Source: Odontesthes bonariensis
Lineage: Eukaryota > Chordata > Actinopteri > Atheriniformes > Atherinopsidae
Length of the DNA stretch: 64,000 nucleotides
NCBI RefSeq assembly: GCF_027942865.1
Contig: NC_134527.1
Coordinates: forward strand, 1,810,748-1,874,747
Direction of reading: 5' to 3'
Both the position numbers and the translations under genes were made by a program. Shown piece by piece: positions 33,490 through 48,000 of the stretch. Under the pieces are notes generated by a model. It made no database searches, was not told the origin of the DNA, and was given only the letters and a program-made list of their open reading frames with translations. Within the stretch, counting starts at the first letter, position 1; each line of letters starts with the position of its first letter.

Positions 33490-33643
33490 TCAGGAGGGTT
33501 CCTGCTGAGAGCAGATCGGTCCATCAGCAGACGAAGAAGAGAACCGTCCTTCGTCTTCATCCTTCTCCTCTTCTCCCTCTTTTCTGCCTTTTTGTTGGGG
33601 TTCCTCCACCAGCAGCTTCAGGCAGCTCAGGTGGTGCAACGCT
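33490..33643 (-). CDS. las2: las2 coding exon 12 (last)
   Basis: The exon encodes [18 protein letters not shown], an acidic run and the end [14 protein letters not shown] with stop. It joins exon 11 as SLQR-ALHHLS. Confidence 0.78.
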
Positions 33644-36600
33644 CTGAGGACAGAATCATCCATCAATACTGCAAACAGCACATCCAAAAATTAATTAAAT
33701 TTTATAAATAATATTTTATTTTTATAAAATTATTTATTTTATTTGATAAATAATAATTTTATATAAATTAAATAAAATACATCCTAAAAGTAGAATGGGA
33801 GGCAGAGCCTTCAGTTATCAGGAAACTGTTTTATAATTGGTTCTGTATGAATGAATTGGACTCATTTTGAATTTAATTAATTGGATTTGATTGGATCATG
33901 ATTGGACTGGCGGCCTGTCCAGGGTGTACCCCGCCTCTCGCCCATTGACTGCTGGGATAGGCTCCAGCCCGCCCGCAACCCGATCGACGGATTCAGCGGT
34001 ATAGATAATGGATGGATGGATGGATGGATGGATCATGATTACAATGAATAGAACTCTAATTGGCTTGAATTGGACTGTATTATTGAAATGCCTTGACATA
34101 GATATGTATAGAATATCGCGTCCGCGTTGCTGGGCAACGGAGTCGAACGTCCGCGGATGGCCGCCATCTTACCACAGGCAGCTCTCTCGCCGACCACATT
34201 GTGTTGATGGTGAAACATTCGAGACATAACTTGCTTAATTCTCAAACGTTTAGGTTATTATAAACATCAAAGTAGTAAGCTAATTATCACACTACAGACG
34301 AAGTCCATATTTATTTTTTTTAAATAAAAACGTAAATATTTCAGGTTTATTTGCCTCATGACTCAACTTTATTTATCCCTTGGGATGACTCCCTCAGGGA
34401 AATTCAAGTCCCCAGTAGCTCCAAACACACACATAAGATCTCTATAAATCTAAAATACAGTATAATATAGAATAATTCATATAATATATAATTAAAATAT
34501 AATTAATATAGAATAATCTAAAACAAAGTGTAAAAAAGAATATAGGCTATACAAGATATACAAAGTAAAGAGAGTTAAATAAAATAAGTTATAGCAATAT
34601 GGTTGAGTTATTGCCCAAATTGCACTACACTTGTGTTAATTACACATTGTATGCACATAGTCTGACCATAAATAGAAAATATATTGCACAGTAGTGACGT
34701 GAATTATTGCACAGATGACCGAATAAATCAAATATCGCACAGGGTCTTTTATTATGTAAAATAGTGTAAAATCGTGGAGATTTCTGTGAGATAATAGCGT
34801 CAGAGCAGATCACTTACCTTAACTCAGGTTACCTCAGGTTTGACTGTTTCCCGTCCATCTCACCTCAGACGTAACACATCTAGCCATTCTATACACATCT
34901 ATGTGCCTTGAGATGACATTTGTTGTAATTTGGCGCTTTATAAATAAAACTGAATCAGAGTCAGTTACCTCTGCAGTGAGGGTCTCCCAGGAAACTCTGC
35001 CGCACAATCAGCCAACTGCAACACAAAGACAACTCGATTTAATCACAATACCTCTCACATTCACAGCATCTACACCTTAAATCTCTTAATAAATCAGTCG
35101 TTTTCTTTATATTTTGTAGATTTCCCACAAACTTCTCACACGAACATGCAGCCTGACTGACCAGCTGACAGAGTTATAAGGGATCTATTACCTTATTATT
35201 ACCTTTAACCTAATTCAGAATCAGGATATCGGGCTGATGTCACCAATCCATGTCCTAATCCTCGTGGATCCAAACTCCATCGTCTGGTGTTATAACTGAT
35301 TACACTGTTATAATGGAAGTTTAGTTAGCAGAATTAGTTAGTGATGAGCTATACCTCAGTTAAATCAACGAGTTACCGTAGTACTTAGTTCTTAGTGGAG
35401 GTAACACAGTATTTTGTAATATAGTATTCTTATTATACTTTATTAGCAAAGCTAAACACTGTCTGAAGATGTTAAAAGATGGTTTAAAAGATGTCAAATC
35501 CATATTTATTTCATAATCTTTTACTTGTTTTACTGTAGAACCGTGTGCAGTTGTATCACACCGTTACCGACGCTGCATTTTTAATTGCTGGATTTAACGG
35601 CTTCAGTTAAACGCGCTGCTGTTACCTGCTGAGAAATTAAGCTGTCATGTCTGCCACGTTTTTAGTTGTTTAGTATTTAGTTTTGCCATGTTTTCCCCAC
35701 AGTTTCTGTTTGCTCTCCCATCACATTCATTCAAGCCACATGCAGTTTTATCATCAGCTGCACTAACTCACCCTCCACAGTATTTAAGCTCCTGGTTTGT
35801 TCATGCACTTTGTCAGATCCTTACTCTGTGACTGTGTTCGAAACCGCCTACTTCTCCCACTACTCATACTAACTTTAACTTTTTTTAGTTCCCGGATGCA
35901 TACCAGATTCTCCGAAATGTTGGGTATGCATCATGAGGTTACTACTCATACTCAAACTACCCAAGATGCAACGTAACGTGACGTCGCCGATCGTCATTTC
36001 CTGTCAAAACGGCAGCACAGCCCTTTTACAGACAGCCGTTCCACTTCCTATTCGCCCCATTATAAAAAATTTGGCTGCAGTTCAGTTGATTTTCTCTGGG
36101 GGCGCTGGCGAGCGAGTGCAGAATGACCATTGGCCATAGGGCTGGCGCTAATAACTCAAAAAATGTCCCCGCTAGCGGCTGAAACCTGAAAATAATACTG
36201 TGATTTCTGACAGAGGGATGTAGATTTATATCAAAAGTACAATAACCTGGGAGTTACAGCTTTCTGTTTTCTTACAGGTCTGGCATTTGCGAGTCAGTCT
36301 CCGCTAGCATCTAGCTAACGGAATCTGAAGAACGCACGGCAGATTACGACCGGCTGCTTTACGGCACTCGTCCACTGTGCCAGAGTGCTAACCTGGTGCC
36401 GCTAACAACAACCAAAGCTAAACCAGAGGCTAGTCAGAGAGTATGTAAAAGGGCTGTGCTGAAATCTGTAACTATTTGAGCTAACACCTCTCTGCTAGCT
36501 CAGCGCTAGGACTGACCATGCCGTAAAGTGATGCCACATGCGTGACGTCACTCGGGATGCAATACTGACAATAAATGTATATTTTAAACAAATCTAGTGA

Positions 36601-39600
36601 GTCTAAAAAATCAAACCAAGTGCCGTTTGAAAGGATAATTTATCCTGTCTTTAGGAAAATTAAAATAAAAAAATATAAAAAATTCTATCAAAAGCAATGG
36701 CTGCATCTAAGGTGGATTTCATAGTACCACCATAGAGTTCGGCGTGCTCTGCACTGCTTCGTTGGCGCCCCTAGAGTGCAGTACCACCCGGAAAAAGCCG
36801 CCAGTTTTCCCTCTCCTCATAATAGAGACTCTCTGACGGCAGTTTCAAGCTAGCTACAACGAGGGTAGGTTCACTTCCTGTTTTCAAAACAAAAGCACCA
36901 ATTGTATGGTAATGGCTTTCCCAATGATAAAAGGCAACGGGTATTTTATTTTGTGAAAATACTGTAACCGGAAGTGCGTTGCTCACTGCGGCTAGCTTTA
37001 GTAGCGCCGAATTCGTGGGAACAAAATTGTAAACAGCCGGTATTTCTGCAGGTTTTCAACACGTTGGGGATCTAAACGACTACTTTCTCACCTGAAAATG
37101 TTTCAAATGTTGCTAAAGTTTACAGAGTTTAGAGCTTAAGGGAAATCAGCTTCAGGCCGGCTGATTTCGGCTCGGGCAGGAGCGAAATGCATTGTGGGTA
37201 AACGCTCTGCATACTGTCTGATCTATGAATATGCAGTATATAGTATGTAGTATGTAGTATGCGGTTTCGAACACAGCCTTTGTGAGATCCTTGCACCCTT
37301 CACCACGGTCACAGCCAAGCCAAGTTAAGTACTTTCATGTCAAGTCTTTTGTTTTTTGTCTCAGCCTTAGTCATGTCATTTTTCCACAGTCTAGTTTTGT
37401 TATCCGGCTCAGCCGCGCTTTATGTTGACCTGTTTTTGAAAAATAAATCAAGTTTCCTTTTCTTGAGGTCCGCATCCGTGTCCTTTTCCACGCCTCGCCC
37501 CCTCCATTCTGACACAGATATAACTTGGTAACTTTCCGGGACTTTTAAAGAATGATTGAATCTTATTGTTTCAAGCCAAAGACCAAATGTTGGCAGACAT
37601 CTGAATTCAGGTAACGGAATCGGATTGGAACCCAAAAAAAAGGCGGTGATCAGATTATCTCTCCGACCTGTTTCACTGGTGTCTGCAGGCTCTCAGAGAC
37701 GGCTGCCGGCTCTCTTTGCTTCCTCTGAAGCTCTGCTTCCACAGCCTGCAGTTTGAACAGCATCTGCTTCAGAGCCTCCACTGGTCCAGGCTGCTTCCAG
37801 AAGCTGTTTCCATGGGAACTACAGTCCCACGCCTGGGAATGAAAAAAAAGTAAGTGTATATTAACCCAGCCAACTTCTCAATAAAGCTGCTCCTCTTCAC
37901 ATATTTCCATATTTCTTTTATAAGATTGGCAAATACACTTAAATGTACAATGATCCCCTTCAGAAAAAGTCAGAAGCAGCAGAAAGTCTTCAATCTTTTC
38001 CCACACAGACCACAGCGTTATGGTGTCGAACAAACTTTTATCATCATCGAAGTCCGGTACAGAAGTAGGGCGATGACGGGGGTCCAAATAAACAACTCAA
38101 CAGTTCATGCAAACATACTGGCAGTGTTCGAAACCGCCCACTTCTCCCACTACTCCTACTAACTTTAACTTTTGTTAAGTTCTCGGATGCATACTAGATT
38201 CTCCGAAATGTTGGGTATGCATCATGAGGTTACTACTCATACTCAAACTACCCAAGATGCAACGTACCGTGACGTCGCCGATCGTCATTTCCTGTCAAAA
38301 CGTCAGTTTCAAGCTAGCTGCAACGAGGGTAGGTTCACTTCCTGTTTTCAAAACAAAAGCACCAATTGTATGGTAATGGCTTTCCCTGTGATAAAAGGCA
38401 ACGGGTATTTTATTTTGTGAAAATAACAGGAAGTGCGTTGCTCACTGCGGCTAGCTTTAGTAGCGCCGAATTCGTGGGAACAAAATGGTAAACAGCCGGT
38501 ATTTTGTCAGGTTTTCAACACGTTGGGGATCTAAACGACTACTTTCTCACCTGAAAATGTTTCAAATGTTGCTAAAGTTTACAGAGTTTAGAGCTTAAGC
38601 GAAATCAGCTTCAGGCCGGCTGATTTCGGCTCGGGCAGGAGCGAAATGCATTGTGGGTAAACGCTCTGCATACTGTCTGATCGATGAGTATGTAGTATGC
38701 AGTATGTAGTATGTAGTATGTAGTATGCAGTATGGAAGTATGCAGTATGTAGTATGTAGTATGGTAGTATGCAGTATGCAGTATGTAGTATGTAGTATGC
38801 AGTATGCAGTATGGAAGTATGCAGTATGTAGTATGGTAGTATGCAGTATGCAGTATGCAGTATGTAGTATGCAGTATGCAGTATGTAGTATGGTAGTATG
38901 CAGTATGTAGTATGTAGTATGGTAGTATGGTAGTATGCAGTATGCAGTATGTAGTATGTAGTATGCAGTACGCAGTATGTAGTATGCAGTATGCAGTATG
39001 TAGTATGCAGTATGTAGTATGCAGTATGGAAGTATGCAGTATGTAGTATGTAGTATGTAGTATGGTAGTATGCAGTATGCAGTATGTAGTATGCAGTATG
39101 GTAGTATGCAGTATGCAGTATGTAGTATGTAGTATGCAGTATGTAGTATGCAGTATGTAGTATGTTGTATGGTAGTATGCAGTATGCAGTATGTAGTATG
39201 TAGTATGCAGTATGTAGTATGTAGTATGTTTTATGTAGTATGCAGTATGTAGTATGGTAGTATGCAGTATGTAGTATGTAGTATGTAGTATGCAGTATGT
39301 AGTATGCAGTATGCAGTATGCAGTATGTAGTATGCAGTATGCAGTATGTAGTATGGTAGTATGGTAGTATGCAGTATGTAGTGTGTAGTATGCAGTATGT
39401 AGTATGTAGTATGCAGTATGTAGTATGCAGTATGGTAGTATGCAGTATGCAGTATGCAGTATGTAGTATGCAGTATGGTAGTATGCAGTATGCAGTATGT
39501 AGTATGCAGTATGGTAGTATGCAGTATGTAGTATGTAGTATGCAGTATGTAGTATGGTAGTATGGTAGTATGCAGTATGTAGTATGGTAGTATGGTAGTA

Positions 39601-41064
39601 TGCAGTATGCAGTATGTAGTATGCAGTATGTAGTATGTTGTATGCAGTATGCAGTATGCAGTATGTAGTATGCAGTATGCAGTATGTAGTATGCAGTATG
39701 TAGTATGGTAGTATGCAGTATGTAGTATGCAGTATGCAGTATGTAGTATGGTAGTATGCAGTATGCAGTATGTAGTATGGTAGTATGGTAGTATGCAGTA
39801 TGCAGTATGTAGTATGGTAGTATGCAGTATGCAGTATGTAGTATGCAGTATGTAGTATGCAGTATGTAGTATGCTGTATGTAGTATGCAGTATGCAGTAT
39901 GTAGTATGCAGTATGTAGTATGGTAGTATGGTAGTATGCAGTATGTAGTATGCAGTATGCAGTATGTAGTATGCTGTATGTAGTATGCAGTATGCAGTAT
40001 GGTAGTATGCAGTATGTAGTATGCAGTATGTAGTATGTAGTATGGTAGTATGGTAGTATGCAGTATGTAGTATGTAGTATGGTAGTATGGTAGTATGCAG
40101 TATGTAGTATGCAGTATGTAGTATGTTGTATGTAGTATGCAGTATGCAGTATGCAGTATGTAGTATGGTAGTATGTAGTATGCAGTATGTAGTATGCAAT
40201 ATGTAGTATGTAGTATGGTAGTATGTAGTATGGTAGTATGCAGTATGTAGTATGCTGTATGTAGTATGCAGTATGCAGTATGCAGTATGTAGTATGCTGT
40301 ATGTAGTATGGTAGTATGGTAGTATGCAGTATGTAGTATGCAGTATGCAGTATGTAGTATGCAGTATGTAGTATGGTAGTATGGTAGTATGCAGTATGTA
40401 GTATGTAGTATGTTGTATGTAGTATGCAGTATGCAGTATGGTAGTATGCAGTATGTAGTATGCAGTATGTAGTATGTAGTATGGTAGTATGGTAGTATGC
40501 AGTATGTAGTATGTAGTATGGTAGTATGGTAGTATGCAGTATGTAGTATGCAGTATGCAGTATGCAGTATGTAGTATGGTAGTATGTAGTATGCAGTATG
40601 TAGTATGCAGTATGTAGTATGTAGTATGGTAGTATGGTAGTATGTAGTATGGTAGTATGGTAGTATGCAGTATGTAGTATGCAGTATGTAGTATGTTGTA
40701 TGTAGTATGCAGTATGCAGTATGCAGTATGTAGTATGGTAGTATGTAGTATGCAGTATGTAGTATGCAGTATGTAGTATGCAGTATGTAGTATGGTAGTA
40801 TGGTAGTATGCAGTATGCAGTATGTAGTATGCAGTATGTAGTATGCAGTATGTAGTATATTGTATGTAGTATGCAGTATGCAGTATGGTAGTATGTAGTA
40901 TGCAGTATGTAGTATGCAGTATGTAGTATGCAGTATGCAGTATGCAGTATGGAGTATGCAGTATGTAGTATGCAGTATGCGGTATGTAGTATACAGTATG
41001 CAGTATGCAGTATGTAGTATGCAATATGTAGTATGCAGTATGCAGTATGTAGTATGCAGTATGT

Positions 41065-41097
<33 letters not shown>

Positions 41098-41221
41098 ATA
41101 GTATGCAGTATGCAGTATGTAGTATGTAGTATGTAGTATGTAGTATGTAGTATGCGGTATGTAGTATGCAGTATGTAGTATGCAGTATGCAGTATGTAGT
41201 ATGCAGTATGCAGTAGGTAGC

Positions 41222-41252
<31 letters not shown>

Positions 41253-44200
41253 TAGTATGTAGTATGTAGTATGTAGTATGCAGTATGCAGTATGTAGTAT
41301 GCAGTATGTAGTATGTAGTATGCGGTTTGAAACACAGCCACTGAGTGAAATGGGAGCAGCAGAACACCCACCTGCTCTTCTGTGTCAGCCGGAGCCTCAG
41401 TGGCGCCCCCTGCTGCCGAGTCTCTGCAGGTTCAACACATCATCACACGTGTGTCAGTGAGGGAAGTGAAAGGAGGTCAAAACTAACAGAATGGGATTGT
41501 AAAGGAGTCTCACGGAGTGAGTGGAGGACAGTGTGGGGGTGAGCAGAGCAGGTCTTCGGTGTTGACCGGACTCCTCACTGACAACAAAAACAACTGCATC
41601 AGTTTGTGTTGCTGCGCCTTCAGATAAATAAATCTCCGTTTGATCTCATTCCAACTGCAGCATCAACACCAAAACATCCTGGAAATACTTTGAATAGTCA
41701 GAGCACAGACGCTGACTATGCACAGATGGGTATTTCAGTTCATTTGCATGTCTAAGAAAGGAATTTATACTCTTTAACAGACTTTTTCAGATTCTTCCAA
41801 ATCAGGGAATTCTGTAACAAAGTGGTCAAAAGTCCCGGATTATTGATAAAAATGACAAATTGTTTGTGGAAAGAGGAAAATCATCGGCCGTCCTAATGAA
41901 ACTCTTCAGATTAAAGACGGATGGGGACGTGAAATGGGCGTTGTCATGGCAACACCAATAGGAGATGGTTCAGGTGGAAGTTAACAAGAAGATTCTTTAG
42001 GACACCAGAGATTGGTAACCACACCCACAGACTTTGTCCTGAACTGAAACTATTATGGGATGAGAGTTTTGAAGCACTCGATAAAGTATTTCAGTAAAAA
42101 GTTGTAAAAGATCCCAAGATGGCAGCTGCTAGCTGTAAGATCCTCGGGCTGACGCCAAATCACAGAACCGGAAAAGGATAAAATGTCTTTTTCACATTTT
42201 ACTGGTCTTACAGTTAAATATTTTCCAGTTAAATATTTTCCAATTAAATATTTTCCAGTTAAATATTTTCCAGTTAAATATTTTCCAGTTAAATATTTTC
42301 CAATTAAATATTTTCCAGTTAAATATTTTCCAGTTAAATATTTTCCAGTTAAATGTTTTCCAATTAAATGTTTTCCAGTTAAATGTTTTCCAGTTAAATA
42401 TTTTCCAGTTAAATGTTTTCCAGTTAAATATTTTCCAGTTAAATATTTTCCAGTTAAATATTTTCCAGTTAAATATTTTCCAGTTAAATATTTTCCAATT
42501 AAATATTTTCCAGTTAAATATTTTCCAGTTAAATATTTTCCAGTTAAATATTTTCCAGTTAAATATTTTCCAATTAAATATTTTCCAGTTAAATATTTTC
42601 CAGTTAAATATTTTCCAGTTAAATGTTTCCAGTTAAATATTTTCCAGTTAAATGTTTTCCAGTTAAATATTTTCCAATTAAATATTTTCCAGTTAAATAT
42701 TTTCCAGTTAAATATTTTTCAATTAAATATTTTCCAGTTACATATTTTCCAGTTAAATGTTTTCCAGTTAAATGTTTTCCAGTTAAATATTTTCCAATTA
42801 AATGTTTTCCAGTTAAATATTTTCCAGTTAAATATTTTCCAGTTAAATGTTTTCCAGTTAAATATTTTCCAGTTAAATATTTTCCAGTTAAATGTTTTCC
42901 AGTTAAATATTTTCCAATTAAATATTTTCCAGTTAAATATTTTCCAGTTAAATGTTTTCCAGTTAAATATTTTCCAGTTAAATATTTTCCAGTTAAATAT
43001 TTTCCAGTTAAATGTTTCCAGTAAAATATTTTCCAGTTAAATGTTTTCCAGTTAAATATTTTCCAATTAAATATTTTCCAGTTAAATATTTTCCAGTTAA
43101 ATGTTTTCCAATTAAATATTTTCCAGTTAAATATTTTCCAATTAAATATTTTCCAGTTAAATATTTTCCAGTTAAATATTTTCCAATTAAATATTTTCCA
43201 GTTAAATATTTTCCAGTTAAATGTTTTCCAGTTAAATATTTTCCAATTAAATATTTTCCAGTTAAATGTTTTCCAGTTAAATGTTTTCCAGTTAAATATT
43301 TTCCAGTTAAATATTTTCCAATTAAATATTTTCCAGTTAAATATTTTCCAGTTAAATATTTTCCAGTTAAATGTTTTCCAGTTAAATATTTTCCAATTAA
43401 ATGTTTTCCAGTTAAATGTTTTCCAGTTAAATATTTTCCAGTTAAATATTTTCCAATTAAATATTTTCCAGTTAAATGTTTTCCAGTTAAATGTTTTCCA
43501 GTTAAATATTTTCCAGTTAAATATTTTCCAATTAAATATTTTCCAGTTAAATATTTTCCAGTTAAATGTTTTCCAGTTAAATATTTTCCAGTTAAATATT
43601 TTCCAATTAAATGTTTTCCAGTTAAATATTTTCCAGTTAAATATTTTCCAGTTAAATGTTTTCCAGTTAAATATTTTCCAGTTAAATATTTTCCAGTTAA
43701 ATGTTTCCAGTTAAATATTTTCCAGTTACATGTTTTCCAGTTAAATATTTTCCAATTAAATATTTTATGTTAAATATTTTCCAGTTAAATGTTTTCCAGT
43801 TAAATATTTTCCAGTTAAATGTAAAAAAATAAAAGTTAGACTCACCTGGACCTGGAAGAGTCTCCGGTCCTCCAGAACTCAGTGAGTTCAACACCTGATC
43901 CGCCTTCTGAATCAGTGACTCGATCTTGTTATCTGTGAGAGGACACGCCTGTCACATGCATGACCTGTTGTATGTTTTATTTCACATTCTGAATCATTTT
44001 GTTGTTTTCTTCACCTCTGAACAGGGTTGTGAGGACGTCAGAGCTGCTTCTCTTTGCAGAGAGCAGAGAAATGTGTTCAGCCAGCTGAAGCCTCAGGTCT
44101 CTGAGCGTCTGCTGGCCCTGAGCACACATCACACAGATAACTGTATTATGACCCAAGCACAGAAGATCATTTGGACCTGGAGGCCAAAGTTCTTTCACAT

Positions 44201-44733
44201 TTCAAGGTTGTTATCGTTGAAATGAAACCTCTGAAGGCTGCTGGTGAGAAACTCTGTAAAAGCTGGTCAGCAGGCCTTCAGCTATGTGAACACAGCATCA
44301 CTTTGCTTCCTCCTCAGGTATGATTTCTGAGACCAGAGGAGTTAGTAACTGATACCAGCTGCTGAAGTGCTGCCCCCTCACCTGCGCAGGTGTCTGGTGG
44401 GCATCACCGTCCTTCTCCAGGTCAGATAACCAGGATGGAGCTCGGATTCTAGAAGCACCTGGAGGAGCAAAACACATCATCAGAAAAGAACACGATGCTT
44501 TTCCAGCTTTGTTGAGCAGCTTTTCCACTGAAAACTCTTTTCAATGAGAACACACTTTACTGAAAAAAGCTTCTTCAGGTGAAAAGTGTTCAGAATAAAG
44601 GCAGAAAATTACTGATACTAATTCCTGACACCTTTTTTAATTTATTTATCTTTAAATCAGAGCTTTCTAGCTAATTTAAGCTAAGTTAACTTTGGCCATA
44701 CCCAGAATTTCTCTCCAGATGAAGAAAGTGTCC

Positions 44734-44780
<47 letters not shown>

Positions 44781-44949
44781 CATCAATATATCCTTCAATC
44801 CATCCATCCATCTATCTATCCATCCATCCTTCAATCCATCTATCTATCCATCCATCCATCCATCCATCTATCTATCCATCCATCCATCCTTCAATCCATC
44901 CATCCATCCATCCATCTATCTATCCATCCATCCATCCTTCAATCCATCC

Positions 44950-45008
<59 letters not shown>

Positions 45009-48000
45009 CATCCATCCATCTATCCATCCATCAATCCATCCATCCATCCATCCATCTATCTATCTATCTATCTATCCATCCATCCATCCATGTATCTATC
45101 CATCCATCAATCCATCTAATTGTGAAATAAGCATCTGAAAAGTTTTAAATGTGCATTTTAAGGCTGAATATAATGTGTTAAAGGACTCAGGTTAATAAGA
45201 ACATATAAAAAAACAAAGAAAGAATCTGACATGAGGCGTACTGTGCTTCTGTATGCGTGTTTGTTCACAAAAAGAAAGTCTTTCTGAAAGCCAGTGATGC
45301 TAATGTTAGCATAAACTCTGATAACAACCAGGATTGGGTGCCACTAAAAGAGGGTCTGCTTTTTTTATGAGGCATGAAGCCGATTCATGGGGCACCTCAG
45401 CAGCAGAAACACCACCACCTTGGAGCTGCAGCATCATACCGTGGTCATCCCAGAGCTCTGACGGGGGGGCCAGAGTCGGTTCACTGACACCACAGCTCTG
45501 GATCCAGGCTGGATACATCAGGTCAGGCACGCTGCTGATGTCAGAGCAGTCCATGTCAGCCTTGTTACTGGTGAACCAGTGAGGAAGGTGGAGCGCTGAG
45601 CCTGTCCACGCTGGCCTCGCCGCTCTGTGTGCAGCCTGCCGGATGGAAAAGGATCATATGGCTCATTATTCTCCACATGTTTGCTCCATATGTTAAAGGA
45701 AAAATGAATAAAACAACATACAGAAGAGGTGTCCGCAGTCGGTTTGAAAGTGGCCACCTTCGGTCTTCCTCTGCACCTGAAGAAGAAGAGAAAGGAAGTT
45801 GGATTACTGCCAATTAAAACTAGAAGAAGAAGATAATAGGAATAGGACAATGTGTGCAGTCAGATAACAGAAAGAATCACAAGTCGTAGTCGGGTCAATG
45901 TTCTACCTCAAGATTTCTGTAAATGTTTTTTCTTCTTATATGTAAATGTTGTACTTTTACAAAACTTTGATACCATTTAGAATTACACTAGCCCAACCTT
46001 GGGGTTGTTTTGTGGAGGGTATTATTGTTATCGTTGTGATACTCATCTTCAATGTATCACTGTTACTTGTATATTCATTGTGGAAATAATAATAAAAAAG
46101 ATTTGAAACCAAAATGAAGGCGTGCTCATACTGAGAAGTACTGTGAGTTTCCCCTCTGTGGGACGAAGGAAGGTTCATCTTATGTTACGTATCCTTTATT
46201 TTGCTCTCTCTCCTCACACCAAATATTCATCATTTTTATGGTTCAGCTGAATAATAATCAACATAAGTAGAAATGTCAGCTTGTGCATGCTCAGATGGGA
46301 GTTCAGATCCAAGGAAAGCTGCAGGTTTCCTCAGCTAGGCAAGGTTTTTTAATTGGCTTTATATGAATGGGACTCGTATTGAATTAGGGATTATAAATTA
46401 TAAATAATAATATAATCTATAATAATATAATATAATAGTTATAAATCTGTGGCCGGCTGCTGCCACTTTGTTTGGGTGGGGCTGATCCTGGGTAAGCCTG
46501 GACTGGAGATAAATTAGATAAGAAGCAGCACGAACCTGTGACTTCTGGGTGTCCTGGCAGGCAGAGCGTGGTGTTGGCTCATGTGGGGGGGGGCAGCGTG
46601 GCCACCGCTGGGCCCAGCGCAGGTTCTGTGGGCGGGACAGGTGGAGGGGGGGCTGGACCTGGAGGCTCCAGACTGGGTCAGGAGGCCTGGAACAGCAGGT
46701 GGGACAAGACAGGAACTTAGAGACGAGGACTTATGTGAAGACAACGGGTTCATGAACCCAAAGCGCTATGTCTGAGGGCTCGAATGGAGGCAGAGCTGAG
46801 GGAAACATCTGGATGATAACAGAGGTAAACATCTGGATGATAACAGAGGTAAACCTCTGGATTATAACAGAGTTAAACACCTGGATGTTAACAGAGGTTA
46901 AACATCTGGATGATAACAGAGGTAAACATCTGGATGATAACAGAGGTACACATCTGGATTATAACAGAGTTAAACACCTGGATGTTAACAGAGGTTAAAC
47001 ATCTGGATGATAACAGATCTGGATGATAACAGAGGTAAACATCTGGATGATAACAGAGGTACACATCTGGATTATATCTGAGGTAAACATCTGGATGATA
47101 ACAGATCTGGATGACAACAGAGTAAAACATCTGGATTATAACAGAGTTAAACACCTGAATGTTAACAGAGGTAAACATCTGGATGATAACAAATCTGGAT
47201 GATAACAGAGGTAAACATCTGGATGATAACAGAGGTACACATCTGGATTATATCTGAGGTAAACATCTGGATGATAACAGATCTGGATGACAACAGATCT
47301 GGATGTTAACAGAGGAAAACATCTGGATGATAACAGATCTGGATGATAACAGAGGAAAACATCTGGATGATAACAGATCTGGATGATAACAGATCTGGAT
47401 GTTAACAGAGGAAAACATCTGGATGATAACAGATCTGGATGATAACAGATCTGGATGTTAACAGAGGAAAACATCTGGATGATAACAGATCTGGATGTTA
47501 ACAGAGGAAAACATCTGGATGATAACAGATCTGGATGATAACAGAGGAAAACATCTGGATGATAACAGATCTGGATGATAACAGAGGAAAACATCTGGAT
47601 GATAACAGATCTGGATGATAACAGAGGAAAACATCTGGATGATAACAGATCTGGATGATAACAGAGGAAAACATCTGGATGATAACAGATCTGGATGATA
47701 ACAGATCTGGATGTTAACAGAGGAAAACATCTGGATGATAACAGATCTGGATGATAACAGAGGAAAACATCTGGATGATAACAGAGGAAAACATCTGGAT
47801 GATAACAGATCTGGATGATAACAGATCTGGATGATAACAGAGGAAAACATCTGGATGATAACAGATCTGGATGATAACAGAGGAAAACATCTGGATGATA
47901 ACAGATCTGGATGTTAACAGAGGAAAACATCTGGATGATAACAGATCTGGATGATAACAGAGGAAAACATCTGGATGATAACAGATCTGGATGATAACAG

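Noticed and set aside
38588-41371. Minus-strand open frames of 927, 918 and 597 codons
   Set aside because: Same cause: the 2.6 kb heptamer array inside a transposon copy. All three overlapping frames are open, which no real gene shows.
42183-43773. Plus-strand frames repeating KYFPV and FQLNI
   Set aside because: A 15-bp satellite gives a period-5 peptide. Shifts occur exactly at the 14-base units.
44692-45138. Frame of repeated YLSIHPS
   Set aside because: Pure tetranucleotide microsatellite.
45306-45554. Separate small gene starting [17 protein letters not shown]
   Set aside because: The frame extends upstream and its phase joins the neighbouring las2 exons exactly; the part beyond 45440 is intron read-through.
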